A DNA stretch of 64,000 nucleotides from Symbiodinium microadriaticum (Eukaryota; Sar; Dinophyceae; Suessiales; Symbiodiniaceae): the NCBI GenBank assembly GCA_001939145.1, contig LSRX01000261.1:23043-87042 (forward strand), given 5' to 3'. Below are positions 37,360 through 49,690 of this stretch, piece by piece. A program made the position numbers and the translations under genes. The notes under the pieces are model-generated. The model saw only the letters and a list, made by a program, of their open reading frames with translations. It was not told the DNA's origin and ran no database searches. The first letter of the stretch is position 1. Every line of letters begins with the position of its first letter.

Positions 37360-39770
37360 CAACTGGTGCGGGGCACAGGTTCCGGCAGGCAAGGGTTGAA
37401 CCAACGAACCTTGAGCCGTAGCCGCGTAGCCACTTGCCATTTTTACACATACACACAAAGCGACACGCTTTTACTCGATGAGGCCTGTGGTGCAAAAACT
37501 GTTGTATCCCCCATGAACCGTAACCTAATAACCCCCTCTCTCTGTCTCTCTGTCGTTCTTTCCCCTGTCTGCCGAGCATGCCTCAAGATGAAGGCCTGCT
37601 GTGTCGCACACATGTGCACACAGTTTTGCTTGACTTGACAATCAGGGTCTTTCTTTGGCTCACATTCCTGCTGCTCACCGCGCTGGGAGGACAACTTGCA
37701 ACATCTGTGCAGGTCTCCCGGTCGAGCGCATCCTCTCGTTGCTATGTAAACAATCCTGGCACAGTTCTAGGCCTTGAAAGTTTTGGATTGGGCACTTCAA
37801 AAGTCCGGAGACACTTGTTCCCGGCAAGAAGTCGCCACAACCCTGGGATGTGCCGATATCGCAGCGAGACAGCAAGACTCGCTTTGGGAGCTTGCGTCAT
37901 CGACACGAGGAAAACATCTGCATGACCGAAAACATTCATGGCAAAAAACACATTCGCGGATGAATGTCGGTAGTATCATGTGTGCTGAAGATGATAGAAA
38001 GTGATGTGCCGTTGCATCATGCCTAGAATCCTAGACTAGGGCCTCCGTGCTTTATGATTATTCCCCCTCATTTCCACATCTATAAACCAGATTAAACAAA
38101 GGTGCTGATAGCATACCGCAGCGATGCACATCATGCTGGCGGCTTTGCTAGGTGGCCATGGTCAACGAGCTTCAGAAATCGTCTCCTTAGCGACCGGCCA
38201 TCAGAGAGGCAGCTTCACCCACTTTTTATTACCAGGCCTCCTTTTAAAAAAGCACGAACCAACGCGAACCAAAACACACCGTGCGCAGACAGCGCAACAA
38301 AACAATGGAGCAAGTCAACTAATGACATGACGCGCTATAGATGTGCCTGATGATGTCTCTGCAACAGACAATGCCGTCGGGAGTCGCTGAAAATAAATCA
38401 TTTCGAAGTCCGATGCGCTGGTTCTGGAGGATGTGGCCTCGTCCTGGAAAGGTGACTTGGACTTGCTCGCAGTGCTTGACGTGTTCAGCTGTTCATCAAA
38501 AGGACGTGATCCGTTCCGTGTGGGATGTGAGGCTTCAAGGATATGTGCTGGGGCCTCATGGCTCTAGGCCTCAGTTCCACTGCCTCGAATGGGCTCAGCG
38601 GCAAAGAATGGGACAATGCAGGCTTCCTATTACTATCAGTAGACTTACAAGTGGCTCCGATTCCAGATGCCGCGCAACCCAATTGACACTTGAGCTGCTG
38701 CGGAGGTCCTCTATCGCAAAGCCTGAGCTGCATTGACTTTCAACACTCTGCTTCCAGGCACGTGCGATTGCTCTGAAAAGGGCATGTGATTGGGTGGTCG
38801 ATGGCTGCAGCTCGCGCTGTTCGGGAACATGCTAATGTCAAGCTTATGGGGGCGTGGAGTTGTTCCTCTAGATTGCCATGCGACAATGTCAAGCTATGCG
38901 GCGCAGAATTTCTGAGAGGCACGGAAGTGTTCGGCAGCCACACTCTGCTTCCATGTGCTTTCGTGCTTGGTCCAGGGTTCCTACGTACTACTTTGGGAGT
39001 CTTACTTCTGGTAGAGGGATGTGACTGCGCAGGCTGCTGCCACTGGCATCACTAGCACTGTAGCCTGCATATTTGCCAAAGAGCCGTCATCACACCAAGA
39101 GCTGCGGACATCCGTCATGGTCTCAGTGTCAACGGCCTGATTTACAAAACACTCTTGTTCGCTCGGCCTTGGAAAGGAGCATGCCTATGGTTGGCTTGGC
39201 TACAGTTTCTCATCAACACAAGGTGGCATGTGCCTGCAGTTTTAAATTGGATGAGGTATGATGAGGTTGCACGTCTTCTCCAGACAGGTACTTAGTCTGC
39301 GGAGTGCCGATTCGTGAGTTCGAGCTCAAGCAGGGCGTGCCTCTTCAGATACCCTGAGAAGATCGTCGAGCTCTTCAAACGGCCAGTCGTTCAAGTCGAA
39401 CGCGAAATCCTTCCCGAAGCCGCTCAAGCACAGCAAAGGCAGGGAGCCAACTCGCTCGGTCAGCGTTTTAGGCTACTTCATGGCAGTTTGAGTTTGCAGT
39501 CTGACAAGCTTCCTAGGTCCAATCACAGTGCCATAGAGCGGCGCAAATGGACAAGCGGTGAGACTAGTTAACTATATAGTTTCACTGCATGGTGACAATG
39601 GCAGTAGTTTTTAGCCGTGGCTCTGCTCCCAGCACGGTGAACTCAAACAAATTCGACAAAACTTCTTAAACGGAACTTGGATCTCAATTGCCTTGCTTGG
39701 CGTCCAAGACTGAGTGCGGTATGCACCTTAGGGTCGCACGATGTCACACGGCCTTCCGCCAGACCGTTGC
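37360..39770. other. No gene recognised
   Basis: Short ORFs on both strands without motifs. A CT-rich patch lies near 37,540-37,570. No exon chain could be built. Confidence 0.3.
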
Positions 39771-39775
39771 TAACA

Positions 39776-40180
39776 TCACTTGGTCTTCCGAGGCTTCCCC
39801 CGTCCAGCACGATACTCTACCGACTCCTCGTTCTCGAGCTCGTACTCTTCCAGCGACATAGCTTCGCCACTGCCTTGCATACTGAGCCGAAAGCGCAAAG
39901 ACCACACTTTCAGCCTCAGCCACATGCCCAATGCGGGAAAATCCCTCGTCCCTTCCTGCCTCGCGCTCGCCACTTCTTCCGCCCCGCCGCGCTGGCGAGC
40001 TCCCGTGAAGCCCAGACCAGACGCTTGAAACGGGCCTGTGCTGGGGTTCCACGGCTGTTTGCATCCGGGCGATACACATTCAGGCCATGCTGATAAGGTC
40101 TCGTGCAGCAATACTCGTGCTCCAAACAACGGCGGCCGTGTCGGTTGGAGCTCATTCCTGTATTGAATCCTCAACTTCAT
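39776..40180 (-). CDS. Hypothetical 134-codon ORF with charged C-terminus
   Basis: The minus-strand frame starts at a Met and ends with SLEEYELENEESVEYRAGR and KPRKTK before the stop. That acidic-then-basic tail is protein-like and probably a true C-terminus. The middle has a competing frame (RFKRLVWASRELASAAGR), so an intron or exon switch around 39,950-40,030 is likely. No family was recognised. Confidence 0.4.
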   Translation of the reverse strand: MKLRIQYRNELQPTRPPLFGARVLLHETLSAWPECVSPGCKQPWNPSTGPFQASGLGFTGARQRGGAEEVASARQEGTRDFPALGMWLRLKVWSLRFRLSMQGSGEAMSLEEYELENEESVEYRAGRGKPRKTK

Positions 40181-40349
40181 ACCCCGTCAAGGCCTCGCTG
40201 CCCGTCTCCACATCCGGATGAAGCTGACGAGCGAGCCTTCCTGTGTTGGTTGGCAAGACATGCGTAGAGCAGCTTATCTTTGCGGTCGCGTTCTGTGTCG
40301 TTTGACACATTGAAAGGAAGCCTGTGCATGCATACGCTGCCTTGTCTCG

Positions 40350-40432
40350 ATAGAGAGATAGATGGATGGATGGATAGATAGATAATAGATAGATAGGCAG
40401 TCAGATAGGTTGATAGATAGATAGATATGTAC

Positions 40433-40465
<33 letters not shown>

Positions 40466-40470
40466 AACAT
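40350..40470. repeat. (GATA)n / (GATG)n tetranucleotide microsatellite
   Basis: GATA and GATG units with interruptions, seen directly. The Tyr/Ile/Leu/Ser-rich minus-strand ORF through it is repeat translation. Confidence 0.92.
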
Positions 40471-41122
40471 GGATGGACGGATATATGGGAGAGGATACGC
40501 CAAGATAGGAGAGAATAGAATTGAATTAAGATAAACACAGCTACACTAAGCCGAGCTAAACTAACAACATAATGAAAACTATGTGACCAGACAAACTCAG
40601 ATAAGACAAGATCGGATAAGTTAGAAAGCTAGATACATGAATCGGCACATGTGGCTGACACAGTCAAACAAAGGAAGAGGGAGAAACAGGACAAGGGAGA
40701 GGGAGACAGCAGGAGAGCAGGAGCGAATCCACCGCTGGCCGATCCCGGCCGCATATGTTGTATACCAAGGTGCTGAATGCCGGCTTGATTTCCCCGTCGT
40801 CGCAATCCTACCGAACCAAAAGGAGTAGCGACATAACCGAGAACATATCAGCCCATAACTGTCAGAATCTACCTCTCTTTTGAAATGTCATACAAGCATG
40901 TCCTGCGACAGGCCAAGGACATCAAACCTTGTTCCAGCGGGAGTGATTCTCAGAGGCACGGAGTCATCCCACGACAACATTTCCCAGGTTGGCAGGTCGA
41001 CATGTCCGAGTCAGGCGAGCCCAACTTGATGACCCCTGTACTCCTCAGTTCCTCGACGTCCTAGTCTGGGGAGTCTTACACGTCAACTCAGTCGCTCTCT
41101 CAGCAGCCCCGACGCTCAAGGA

Positions 41123-41725
41123 TCAGGCCCAGAAGCGGGTTCTCGAGTGTGGCAGCTCTTTGGTGGGTTCTGGATCTGCGGCTCGTAGCTCGGCCGCAGA
41201 AGTACGAACGAAGGGATCCTGGGTGCAGAAAAGAGCCATCATTTTGATGATTTCATTGACTGTTGAGGCCTGAACTAGGCCGCGACAGGCATGGCCTGTT
41301 GCTTTGATGTTCTTCCACTGAATCAAAAAATTCAGCGGGCAGGCAAGCATTTGCAAAAGGCCAGCTTCCTTCGAGTCTACATATCCGACTCTTGACATGG
41401 GTGACAGCAAAACCTGACCCTCTGCCACTAGATTTTGCCACCACCCACACAGTGTCGATCCCACACATGACTTTTTTTTCACGTGCAGGCAGCAAGCCGA
41501 AGCCGAAATTGAAGGCAGAAAGTCAAACCACGTTAGTGGCGCAGACCTGCTGAACTGCCGGAGTATTCGGTGCCTCTCAGAGAGCCTACGGGATCTTTCC
41601 CACTCTTCTTGCGCATCGATACCGTCGATACAGCAAAGGTTTTCGTAGTGCTCTACAAATCTACATGTATCATAAGGCCCGGGCCTTAAAGATTTCGCCA
41701 AGGAGCCCATGTTTTCCACTTGCGG
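41123..41725 (-). CDS. Hypothetical protein, longest non-repetitive minus-strand ORF
   Basis: A 242-codon minus-strand frame runs 41851-41123; the stretch from about 41,725 downward looks coding. It contains GPYDTCRFVEHYENLCC, GIDAQEEWERSRRLSERHRI, a SPMSRVGYVDSKEAG segment and a charged end (ELRAADPEPTKELPHSRTR). The N-terminal 40 codons are hydrophobic and may be intronic. No family was recognised. Introns as short as those elsewhere in the window could be hidden inside the open frame. Confidence 0.5.
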   Translation of the reverse strand, partial: PQVENMGSLAKSLRPGPYDTCRFVEHYENLCCIDGIDAQEEWERSRRLSERHRILRQFSRSAPLTWFDFLPSISASACCLHVKKKSCVGSTLCGWWQNLVAEGQVLLSPMSRVGYVDSKEAGLLQMLACPLNFLIQWKNIKATGHACRGLVQASTVNEIIKMMALFCTQDPFVRTSAAELRAADPEPTKELPHSRTRFWA

Positions 41726-41885
41726 CACCCGTGCCCTCGCAAAGCAGAAGCACCAGGCCTCATTGAATGTCAAGAGTGTCAGCAACCAAAAAACTGTACA
41801 AAAGAAGTCTACCGGAACCGGGTCGACAGCAGCAGCTGGACAAAGCAACACGTGTGTTCGAGCGGTGTGCCAGTACTCGCGGCAG

Positions 41886-41886
41886 G

Positions 41887-41930
<44 letters not shown>

Positions 41931-41958
41931 CAGTAGTAGTAGTAGTAGCAGTAGTAGA

Positions 41959-41990
<32 letters not shown>

Positions 41991-42057
41991 CAGCAGCAGT
42001 AGCGGGAGGAGGAGGAGGAGTGTAGTACTGTAGTACTGTAGCATTAGCAGTAGCAGC

Positions 42058-42095
<38 letters not shown>

Positions 42096-42100
42096 CACTA
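41886..42100. repeat. Compound trinucleotide microsatellite (GTA/GCA)n
   Basis: AGT/GTA units shift to AGC/GCA units, with a short AGGAGG patch near 42,003-42,020 and a pure GCA run at 42,059-42,095. Poly-Val, poly-Ser and poly-Leu ORFs here are repeat translations. Confidence 0.92.
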
Positions 42101-42813
42101 CTACTTTATGCCACACTCACCACCACGACTACTACTAATTTTAGCTCTGGTGTCAGTATGTCGGTCGGTCGCTAGGTTGGCAAAAAGGGAACCCCCTTCT
42201 CTTCGTCTTATGATGTAGACCAGGTGGCTGTCGGGCTATGGTGCAGGAGCAATCCAGCCAGGCCGGCGACCTCAAGCTTGTCTGGGCAAGCGATGCTCCG
42301 ACTTTCAAATCCCGGCAGCCGCCCGAAAATTTTAAAAGGATCCTCTGCAGACGTGCTGCGAAAACAAAAAAGGCTGTGAGCTCTGTGCTTCCAAGAAACT
42401 GCCACTGGCAGCCCTCTGCGCATGTCAGTCTCGCACACATGCAGCAGCAGCACACGTGGGGCGACAAGCAGATAGGATCCGAAAACTGAACATCAGTTAC
42501 CTGTCCAGTACATCCTGGGCTTCTAAAGCTTGGCTAACCTTCGGCTTATCCAGCACAGACTTTAAACTACCCCCAAAACTATTAATTATTAAAGGGTAAA
42601 GATGGTTAAAGGTTAACGGTTGCCCATTGGACGAGTCTACCGATGAGCGGCCTTCTGTCTCAACCACACCCTACACTCCTACACGGTCGGACATGAGTTG
42701 GAAAGCACAAACTGCTGAGTCGAGCCTGGCTTGCTGAGAAACATATGCAAGAGAAACGTCTGCAAACCCCATGAATCCCTTGCACCATCCCTCCTTGCTA
42801 TATCCAACATAAG

Positions 42814-42969
42814 TTAGGAGCCAGTCTCCTCCAAAGGAGCGCCGTACTCCAGTAAGACGCTCACCTCAGCACATCTTAGACATCCACCCAAGAGGCCAGA
42901 TTTACGATGTGCTGTCCAGGGGCAATGTTCAAGTGGCCCAGCAATGCTGCTACGTGGAGAACTGTCCCC
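42814..42969 (-). CDS. Ankyrin-repeat protein, C-terminal exons
   Basis: The first exon, ending at 42924, encodes TVLHVAALLGHLNI, the core of an ankyrin repeat, and has a GC donor. The second, 42864-42814, encodes VSVLLEYGAPLEETGS and a stop codon. Joining them in phase gives the standard repeat end (helix 2 followed by LLEYGAP). The upstream limit, about 42,969, was not fixed by an acceptor. It is separate from the ankyrin exons near 33 kb. No other domain is visible. Confidence 0.6.
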   Translation of the reverse strand, partial: GDSSPRSSIAGPLEHCPWTAHRKSGLLGGCLRCAEVSVLLEYGAPLEETGS

Positions 42970-43626
42970 CCAGAAGCATCCTCACAAGGCAAGATGTGTG
43001 AGAAAAAGGCGTATCAGCAGTCGCACTGCACAGCTTTGTTTGTATGTAGGACAAGCAAGCGATTGCATCCTGATGAGCAAGCTGAATGCAAGAGGCACGA
43101 GTGACCACAGTTGATTTTCAAGCCTCCCGAAAAGATACGAACAAGTATATACTGATGTGATATGACTATATCAGGTATGCCAACCAGGCTGTTCCTACAC
43201 GGCTACAGGAAGTAAATGTTAGAAGGAATTTGATCTTCAAGGCGGCCAGTAGGACTGACAAACCCCGGGGGCAGCAGTACTGCACAATGCTATGGTGATG
43301 CGGTAGTGCTGTCTGATCACATGCTCATGGATTACAAACCCAATATATACACGTATGTTCGCCTGTGTAGTAAGATTTTGCAACCAAAAACGCGCAGTAG
43401 CTAAGAAAAGGATATCATCACAGAAAATATAGCAACTTAAACAACGCCCAAAATTGAGATCGAAGCCACCGAAATGTCTTACCATGCAGGCGGCAGGGCA
43501 GTGCGGGATTTATAAGCTTCGACAAACCCTGTCCTTGAGGGTGAGGTCAGCCTTGGCCTGCGTCTGGTATAGACACAGGCAGCGAGTTGAGTCTTTAGAA
43601 CCTTTTTCATCCCAGTTGGCTTCCGT

Positions 43627-43740
43627 TTAATCTCCGGCTGCAGCGATCTCTTCACAGATCGCTTGATAAGGTGAACGCTTGAAGAGCCACTCAGACCTTT
43701 CAGCTTTCGAGCTTGGGATCTGACGGCAAACAGCGGATAG
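43627..43740 (-). CDS. C-terminal exon, unidentified protein
   Basis: An AG acceptor at the start, 37 codons and a stop. It includes LSAVCRQIPSSKAERSEWLF and KRSPYQAICEEIAAAGD. Composition is convincing as protein; no family was recognised. Confidence 0.45.
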   Translation of the reverse strand, partial: LSAVCRQIPSSKAERSEWLFKRSPYQAICEEIAAAGD

Positions 43741-44184
43741 CTGCATGTTCACAAGAAGTGAGGGCACCATTATAGTAGGCCGGATGACACCGGGCTTTGT
43801 CTCTTGCCGTGCTGGCGGACTTGGGCGTTCACATACACGAACTCGGACTCGCGCCGCGCGCTGCAGACTCACCGACTCGCCCAGCCCCGCTCCACAGTAG
43901 GCCCTTCAGAATCAGCATGCCGACGCAACCACGACAACACGACGCCAGAGCCTATCTGCACTGGTGCGTCAATAGTCCTGGACATCGCGGAGCCAGAAGT
44001 CGTTCTAGCCATCACTGTCCGGACCCTGTCAGTCCAGCGACAAGCAGCCACGCCGTAACACTGTCTGCGGGCTGAACAACGTATCATGATGTATCGGTTC
44101 TAGCTGTTGCCGACAAGGATGGGGCTGTACTCTGCCACAGAGTCCAGGCAATGTTGTGCACAGCCGATATCCTCCGGCAGCAGC

Positions 44185-44480
44185 ACTTAGAAGAAGAAAT
44201 AGATAGACAGATAGACAGGCATATAGATAGATAGATAGATAGATAGATAAATAGATACATAAATAGATAGGTAAATAGCTAGCTAGCTAGATAGATAGAT
44301 AGATAGACACATGCAAAGACGCAGAATTACACAATGTGTATCTATATCTACCTATCTATCTATATCTATATCTAAATCTATATCTATGTCTGTACCTATA
44401 CCTATACCTGTACCTGTACCTGTACCTATATCTATATCTATCTATATATATATATATCTCTCTCTCTCTCTCTCTATATG
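44185..44480. repeat. (GATA)n then (CTAT)n microsatellite pair with an N nearby
   Basis: GATA and GACA units from 44,190 give way to CTAT, CTATAT and CTGTAC units after 44,340, so the two halves are roughly inverted in sense and could fold on each other. A single N lies at 44,487, just past a CT run. Confidence 0.9.
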
Positions 44481-44761
44481 GTGCAGNGCCCCCCCGTGTC
44501 CAAGTGGTCCAACTCACTCCAACCCTGTGCTTTTTCTGTCTGAACTAGCTAGGGCTTATTGTGCGTGATAAGTGGCTTCTTTCTGCCGGCAAGCAAGCCC
44601 CACGCCCAAAGCCGCCGAGTCCTCATGGAGGCAATCTGTGCCTGCACTTGTGACATTGTATGGGCGATTACACGCAGAAATCAACGGGCACCGATGCAGC
44701 AGGCACTTGTGAAAGCGTCTGTGTGTCTGTCTGTCCGCGTGCCTTTGCCCGTATGCTCATC

Positions 44762-44898
44762 TGTAGCTACATACATACATACACACATACATACATACAT
44801 ACATACATACATGTATACATACACACATACATACATACATACATACAGACAGACAGACATGCAGACAGACAGACAAACAGACAGACAGACATACATAC
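44762..44898. repeat. (CATA)n / (CAGA)n microsatellite
   Basis: CATA units followed by CAGA units and a return to CATA, seen directly. The ORFs on both strands through it are repeat translations. Confidence 0.92.
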
Positions 44899-45857
44899 AA
44901 TTGTACACATACACATCACATACACTTTTACACCGTTGTACACAAAAAAGCACACCCTGTTTTACAAACTCGCATACATGCACTCATCTTAGCTGCATGT
45001 ATATAATTACAAATATGCAGAAACAATCATGTAAGCTTTCTATTAATGCCTACCTTAACGCCTTAAAGTATATGTGTGAGTGATATGCAGACGTATGTAC
45101 CCATGCTATGTAGGTATGGATCTTAGAATTGTCAGCAGTTGTAGACGAGCAGAAGCGCATCAGCGTAAGGATCCAACCATTTGAGCTACCATGGTTCGTA
45201 TGTGGGAATCCGCCAGAACCTTGCCGGCAAGATCTTTCTACTCCGTCTGTCCACGAAACAAACCTCGGTGTCTGAAGCCGTTATGGACGTGGCAAAATCA
45301 GCAAAGGGACAGCGCAAAGTGCTTACATCTTCGCACATCTTGGCCATAGATAGCACCTCACTTGCCATGTTCATGCGTCTTGCCCTATTGTCCTGAGTCG
45401 CTGGCTGTACTATCTACAATTTACAGTTAAGCTCCGCCCAAAAGCCGAGACAGTTGCACCCTCAATCACAGCGTTAGGACGGCCACTTCTGGCTTCGACA
45501 ATCTATTGAAAGCTACACTGGACCTAAAGAAGTTTGCTGTACTGCATCCAGGCACCGCTCTCAGACTCTCTCGGTCCCTAGCCAGGACCACGGGATCTAT
45601 CGCGGCTAGCGCCGTGTCCTTTGTCGGGAGTCCACAGCAACAAAGGTCTCTTGCCGAGTGGCGTTATGCATGCTTGGCGATATACTGGACCCACAACATC
45701 TGCAAATCCCTCAGGTAGTAGCACGTTTATCCAGGTATCCACACTATTCCCAATGCACTTCTACAGTAGTCTGGGACGAACAAAATATGGCCCAGCGAGG
45801 GCTCAAGAGTTTTATCACGATTGCATAATTAGAAGCTGTTGCAACATACCCACATAC

Positions 45858-46079
45858 CGCGCCCTTTCTTCATAAGACATGCGTCGAGGCGGGCGTTTGC
45901 AGCGTGCCATATTGCGATGTCCGCCCAGTTGCTCTTCTCGAACGCTGCCGACTGCCCAAATTCCATCACCTCCGAAGCAGCATCGGTCAACTGTTCAGTG
46001 CTGGAGATCTGGTGGGCCTGCATGGGCCACAACAGGAATTTAAACGGAATGCCTTCCCGGCAAATTTGGCATGTGATCA
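45858..46079 (-). CDS. Exon of an unidentified protein
   Basis: The 222-bp minus-strand segment has an AG acceptor (GCGCAG) and a GTATGT donor. It encodes about 74 residues in one frame, including ITCQICREGIPFKFLLW, SEVMEFGQSAAFEKSNWA and HAANARLDACLMKKGRG. The CQIC pair could bind metal but no finger pattern follows. No family was recognised. Confidence 0.5.
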
Positions 46080-46689
46080 CTGCGCCTGACTAGGACATCA
46101 ATGGTTGGCCAAATGCAGAACGGACAAGTCTGTTGCTTGAGTGGGGGTCGGGGGCTAAGACCCCGCTTCAAGCCAGGGCTGTAATCAAACGTTCTTGCCT
46201 GCGGCTCTGCACTCCGGATCGACGCGCAACAGACCCATGTCACCTCACTGGTAACTGGTACTGCACCGAGAAGAGAGACCTTTAGTGACCCAGACACGCA
46301 TGCGCCCTTGCCTAGAAATCCCCAAAAAACATCCCAAAGACCGAGTTCCACAGCAAACCGGCCTCTGGGGGCTCCTGCCTTTGCTCTGCGCGCTTCGGGG
46401 CGTAGCCGTCCCATCTGTCCCTGCTTGTGCTGGTGGTGGGTGTCTCTTTGTTTCGTATATTTCTACATGCCAATGTCATGATGAAGACAGAGCAACGGAG
46501 AGCTACAAAGAAAGGACAAAACCATGTTCTTGCCCATGCGTACGTCCGTATCGGTCTTGCTTGTCTATTAGTGCGGCACCATCTTTGTGCGAGAGTGGGG
46601 GTGGGAGTGCTCTCTAAATAATTTCCGGCGTCTCGAGCAGAGTGATCCTCGTGTGCTTCTCAGACCCCATCTTTCTGTCTGTATCCAAG

Positions 46690-46850
46690 TATCCATCTTC
46701 CTCGGCATCTATGGTCTAGCTGTCTAGCTACGATCTACGGCATATCAACCGATTTACCTATCCAACCATCCATCCATCTGCCTATCTGTCGATCTAAGTA
46801 TTCATCTATCCATCTATATATCTATCTATCGATCTACCTACATTGACATG
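46690..46850. repeat. Degenerate ATCT/ATCC microsatellite
   Basis: ATCT, ATCC and ATCG units with many substitutions, clearly older than the other tetranucleotide tracts. Confidence 0.7.
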
Positions 46851-48202
46851 CATATTAGACACAATGGCATGCTTGTCTGTATGCACGTCCATGTCATGCA
46901 TGACTATGCATGAATTAGCATGGCGCAGGTGTTTGTGCATGCGCATGTGATCTTAACGTATATGCAAATGCAAATTATGCTAGTTGTCGATTCACTGACC
47001 TTCTCATTCATCATGGGGCACAAACCAAGCATTAGAAACGAATTCCAGCTACGACTGCGCAACCGCTTGAGTTCATGGCTTTAAAAACAGGGCTTGCCCG
47101 TCGATCTGCAAGGCATGTCCTCCCCCTCCTGCCTTTAATTAACTGGACAACAGCCTGCACCCCAAAGCTCTGGCAACGCCCTTCGGGTCAAGTCCAAAAC
47201 TGTCATTCGGTCTGCTGCAAAGCCAGGCTTAAATTTGGCGACCCAGCTGCAGGAAGTTGCAGACCTGCCGTTTCGAGGAGGACTTTACCTGGAGGATCTG
47301 ACGTCTTGACAGGAGCTTGGGCACTGGATTCACTGGATGTATGTGAAGCAGCCTTGGTGATGAGGCCTCTTCAACTCGCAACTTTCTCTTCAACTCCCAA
47401 AGGCATTCACCACATTCCAGCCGGAGACTATCCTGCAGACATCTGCAGACACGCGACTTGTACATGAAGCATGGTGTTGAAGGTGAGATTCCTCAGGTGG
47501 GCTTCAAGACAGTCCCACAACCGCCACTGCTACTTGCCCTCTCATGTGAAGGAGCTATAGTGCCCAGAAACCCCTGCACCAACTGTCACATTACGAACTT
47601 ATAACTTATAACCTCATTTTCTCGATACGAAGCAAGGGATGACCAGCAACGGTTGTTGCAACTTCTAGAATCTACAACAAGCTGTGTCAGCCGCGGGGCA
47701 AGGAGATTGCATTGTTAAGCCGCTTTTTGTGGCACCACAGTTTCCGAGACAAGGCCTTCTAATTCTAATGATTCAAATCGCACCGATCCGGAAAATGCCA
47801 TCGAGGCTCCACTGCGCGCGGAAAGCCAGAAGAGAATCCTCCATCCTGCTGGGAACGGTTGAGCCTTCGACTGGGGATGAGAACTTAGGTCTCAGGCCAC
47901 CTACGTATGATCCGGGGTCGACGGAGGGTGGGAGCTAGCTTGACCGCTCAGCACCCCTTGGCACCCACGAGTCTGGGGCATGTTTGGCATCTGGCTTGGT
48001 GACTTCGAGGCAGCAGTTGCGAAGACTGAAGCAAGCAGGCACCCATCCTCTCCGTCACGAACAGGAAATGGTACCTGAAGTGCGCTCGTATAGACGAACA
48101 ACAAACATGGGCAACCACTGCTGCAGCAACGGCTGGTGGAATACATTCTACCACACATGGAGAAGACTTGTCTGTAGAATGAGGTTTCGCTGCTGTGCTT
48201 AC

Positions 48203-48357
48203 CTTTTCAGGTTTTGCAGCTGATTCTCTACACTGTGGATTTGTCACGACAGAAAGCCCAACATGCGAACCCATGGCCTGAAGAACCTGCAGAAGGACAC
48301 CGGCTGGGCCTCGAGATGAGATCCGAAATAGTTTGGTTGGCCCATAAGGACAAGAAC
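48203..48357 (-). CDS. Exon of an unidentified protein
   Basis: The 155-bp minus-strand segment lies between a GCAG acceptor and a GTAAGC donor. It encodes YGPTKLFRISSRGPAGVLL, QVLQAMGSHVGLSVVTNP and ESAAKPEK. Splice signals are strong. A second open frame in the same stretch reduces certainty slightly. No family was recognised. Confidence 0.45.
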
Positions 48358-48984
48358 CTGCCAGCAAGGCACAGATGGGAGCAGTGAGCTGTCACTTCTC
48401 ATTTTGTCCGTGCAGCTGTTCGCGAGTCGGTGCGAAGAGGCGTTTTTTGAGCTTTTCTCCGGGTCATACGGCCATACAGCAGCACCCCAATACACCGACA
48501 GAGTGAGGGAGGATATAGGCTGCAACCAAATAAAATAGAACTGCCTGGCACTCGATGCTTACCAAAGAGCTCATACTGAAAATTGCTGCAGCACGTCGTG
48601 AATTCGGTGAATCCTTGGATCCGCACGAAACGGACTCCGGTTAGCATGCTGTAGTAGCAGCCATATCACACAAACCAAAACACCAGACCAACGCGGCAAC
48701 ATCGACAACGGTGAGATTTGATCAAAACCGGGATACCGCTGCTGTCGCACGAAGACTGCAGCCATGCCAGCTTGTCGATTGTGCTTGGTGGGCCAGCTTC
48801 GGTGTAGTGTTCCTGAGACAGGCAAACACTTGAAGAACTTAGCAAACGCTTGAGAGAAGAGTGTGCAGCTTCGGCTCATTCTGCTTGTTTGGGGCCTGCG
48901 CTGTCGCTACAACCCCGTGCATGAAAATCAAAGCCGCTCCGAAACATATCACAGCATTTCTTGGGGTCTGCTTAAAAGGGGCTA

Positions 48985-49005
48985 TTCCTACTCCTACTGC
49001 TGCTG

Positions 49006-49037
<32 letters not shown>

Positions 49038-49090
49038 ACTACTACTACTACTACGACTTCTACGACGTCTACTAAGTCTACTACTCTACT
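48985..49090. repeat. (CTG)n(CTA)n trinucleotide microsatellite
   Basis: CTA and CTG units with a pure CTG core at about 49,010-49,036 followed by CTA and CGA-bearing units. Confidence 0.92.
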
Positions 49091-49239
49091 CTACCTGCCG
49101 TTTCTACAATTCTGCAACGGAAGCGGCTGACTGGACGACATGCAGAAGAATGAGCGACATGCTAGGGTGGCAGCCTGAGATGCTAATAACAACTTGCATT
49201 GTTTCAAATTTCACTATTTCCGAAGTAAAACGAATTCTT

Positions 49240-49690
49240 TCTTATTTCGGGCAGCCATATCTGCATGTCTACCTTTTCGTAGCTTACTACTTACCATTTC
49301 CCAAGGAGAACGAGGTTTCTTTGCATCTCAAGCAGCCACGCTGCACGTCGGCCTTGTACTATAGCGATCTCGCAAGTCGGACATGCCAAACGAGGTCCTA
49401 GTGCTGGCTCCACTATTCGAATTTCCGAAGAAGAGCAACATCTTTTTTGCATTGCAGTCATTTATTATCGCGGTACTCGCGTAATTGGAATTTTCGAAGG
49501 AGAGCGAGGCTTCATTTCTGCATGTCTGCCTTTCCGGACAAAGGTGAGGTTTGACCGCATTTCGGGCAGCTACACTTGCATGCCCGTTGTTTTGCTACTT
49601 TTCGTACTTTTCTATTTGCGAGCTCCGAAGAAAGGCCAAATCAATTTTTCGTATCTCGGGCAGCCACGCAGCCGGGACATGAAACACTTG
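49240..49690. repeat. Divergent tandem repeat, units about 80-115 bp
   Basis: A motif close to ATTTCGGGCAGCC recurs near 49,244, 49,325 (ATCTCAAGCAGCC), 49,558 (ATTTCGGGCAGCT) and 49,648 (ATCTCGGGCAGCC). Each is followed by CTGCATGTC-like sequence and, downstream, by CGAAGRAGAGCGAGG-like sequence. Units are badly decayed. It does not look coding. Confidence 0.6.

Noticed and set aside
45181..45396. Overlapping plus- and minus-strand ORFs (71 and 62 codons)
   Set aside because: Both look equally protein-like, neither has convincing splice signals or a known motif, so strand cannot be decided.
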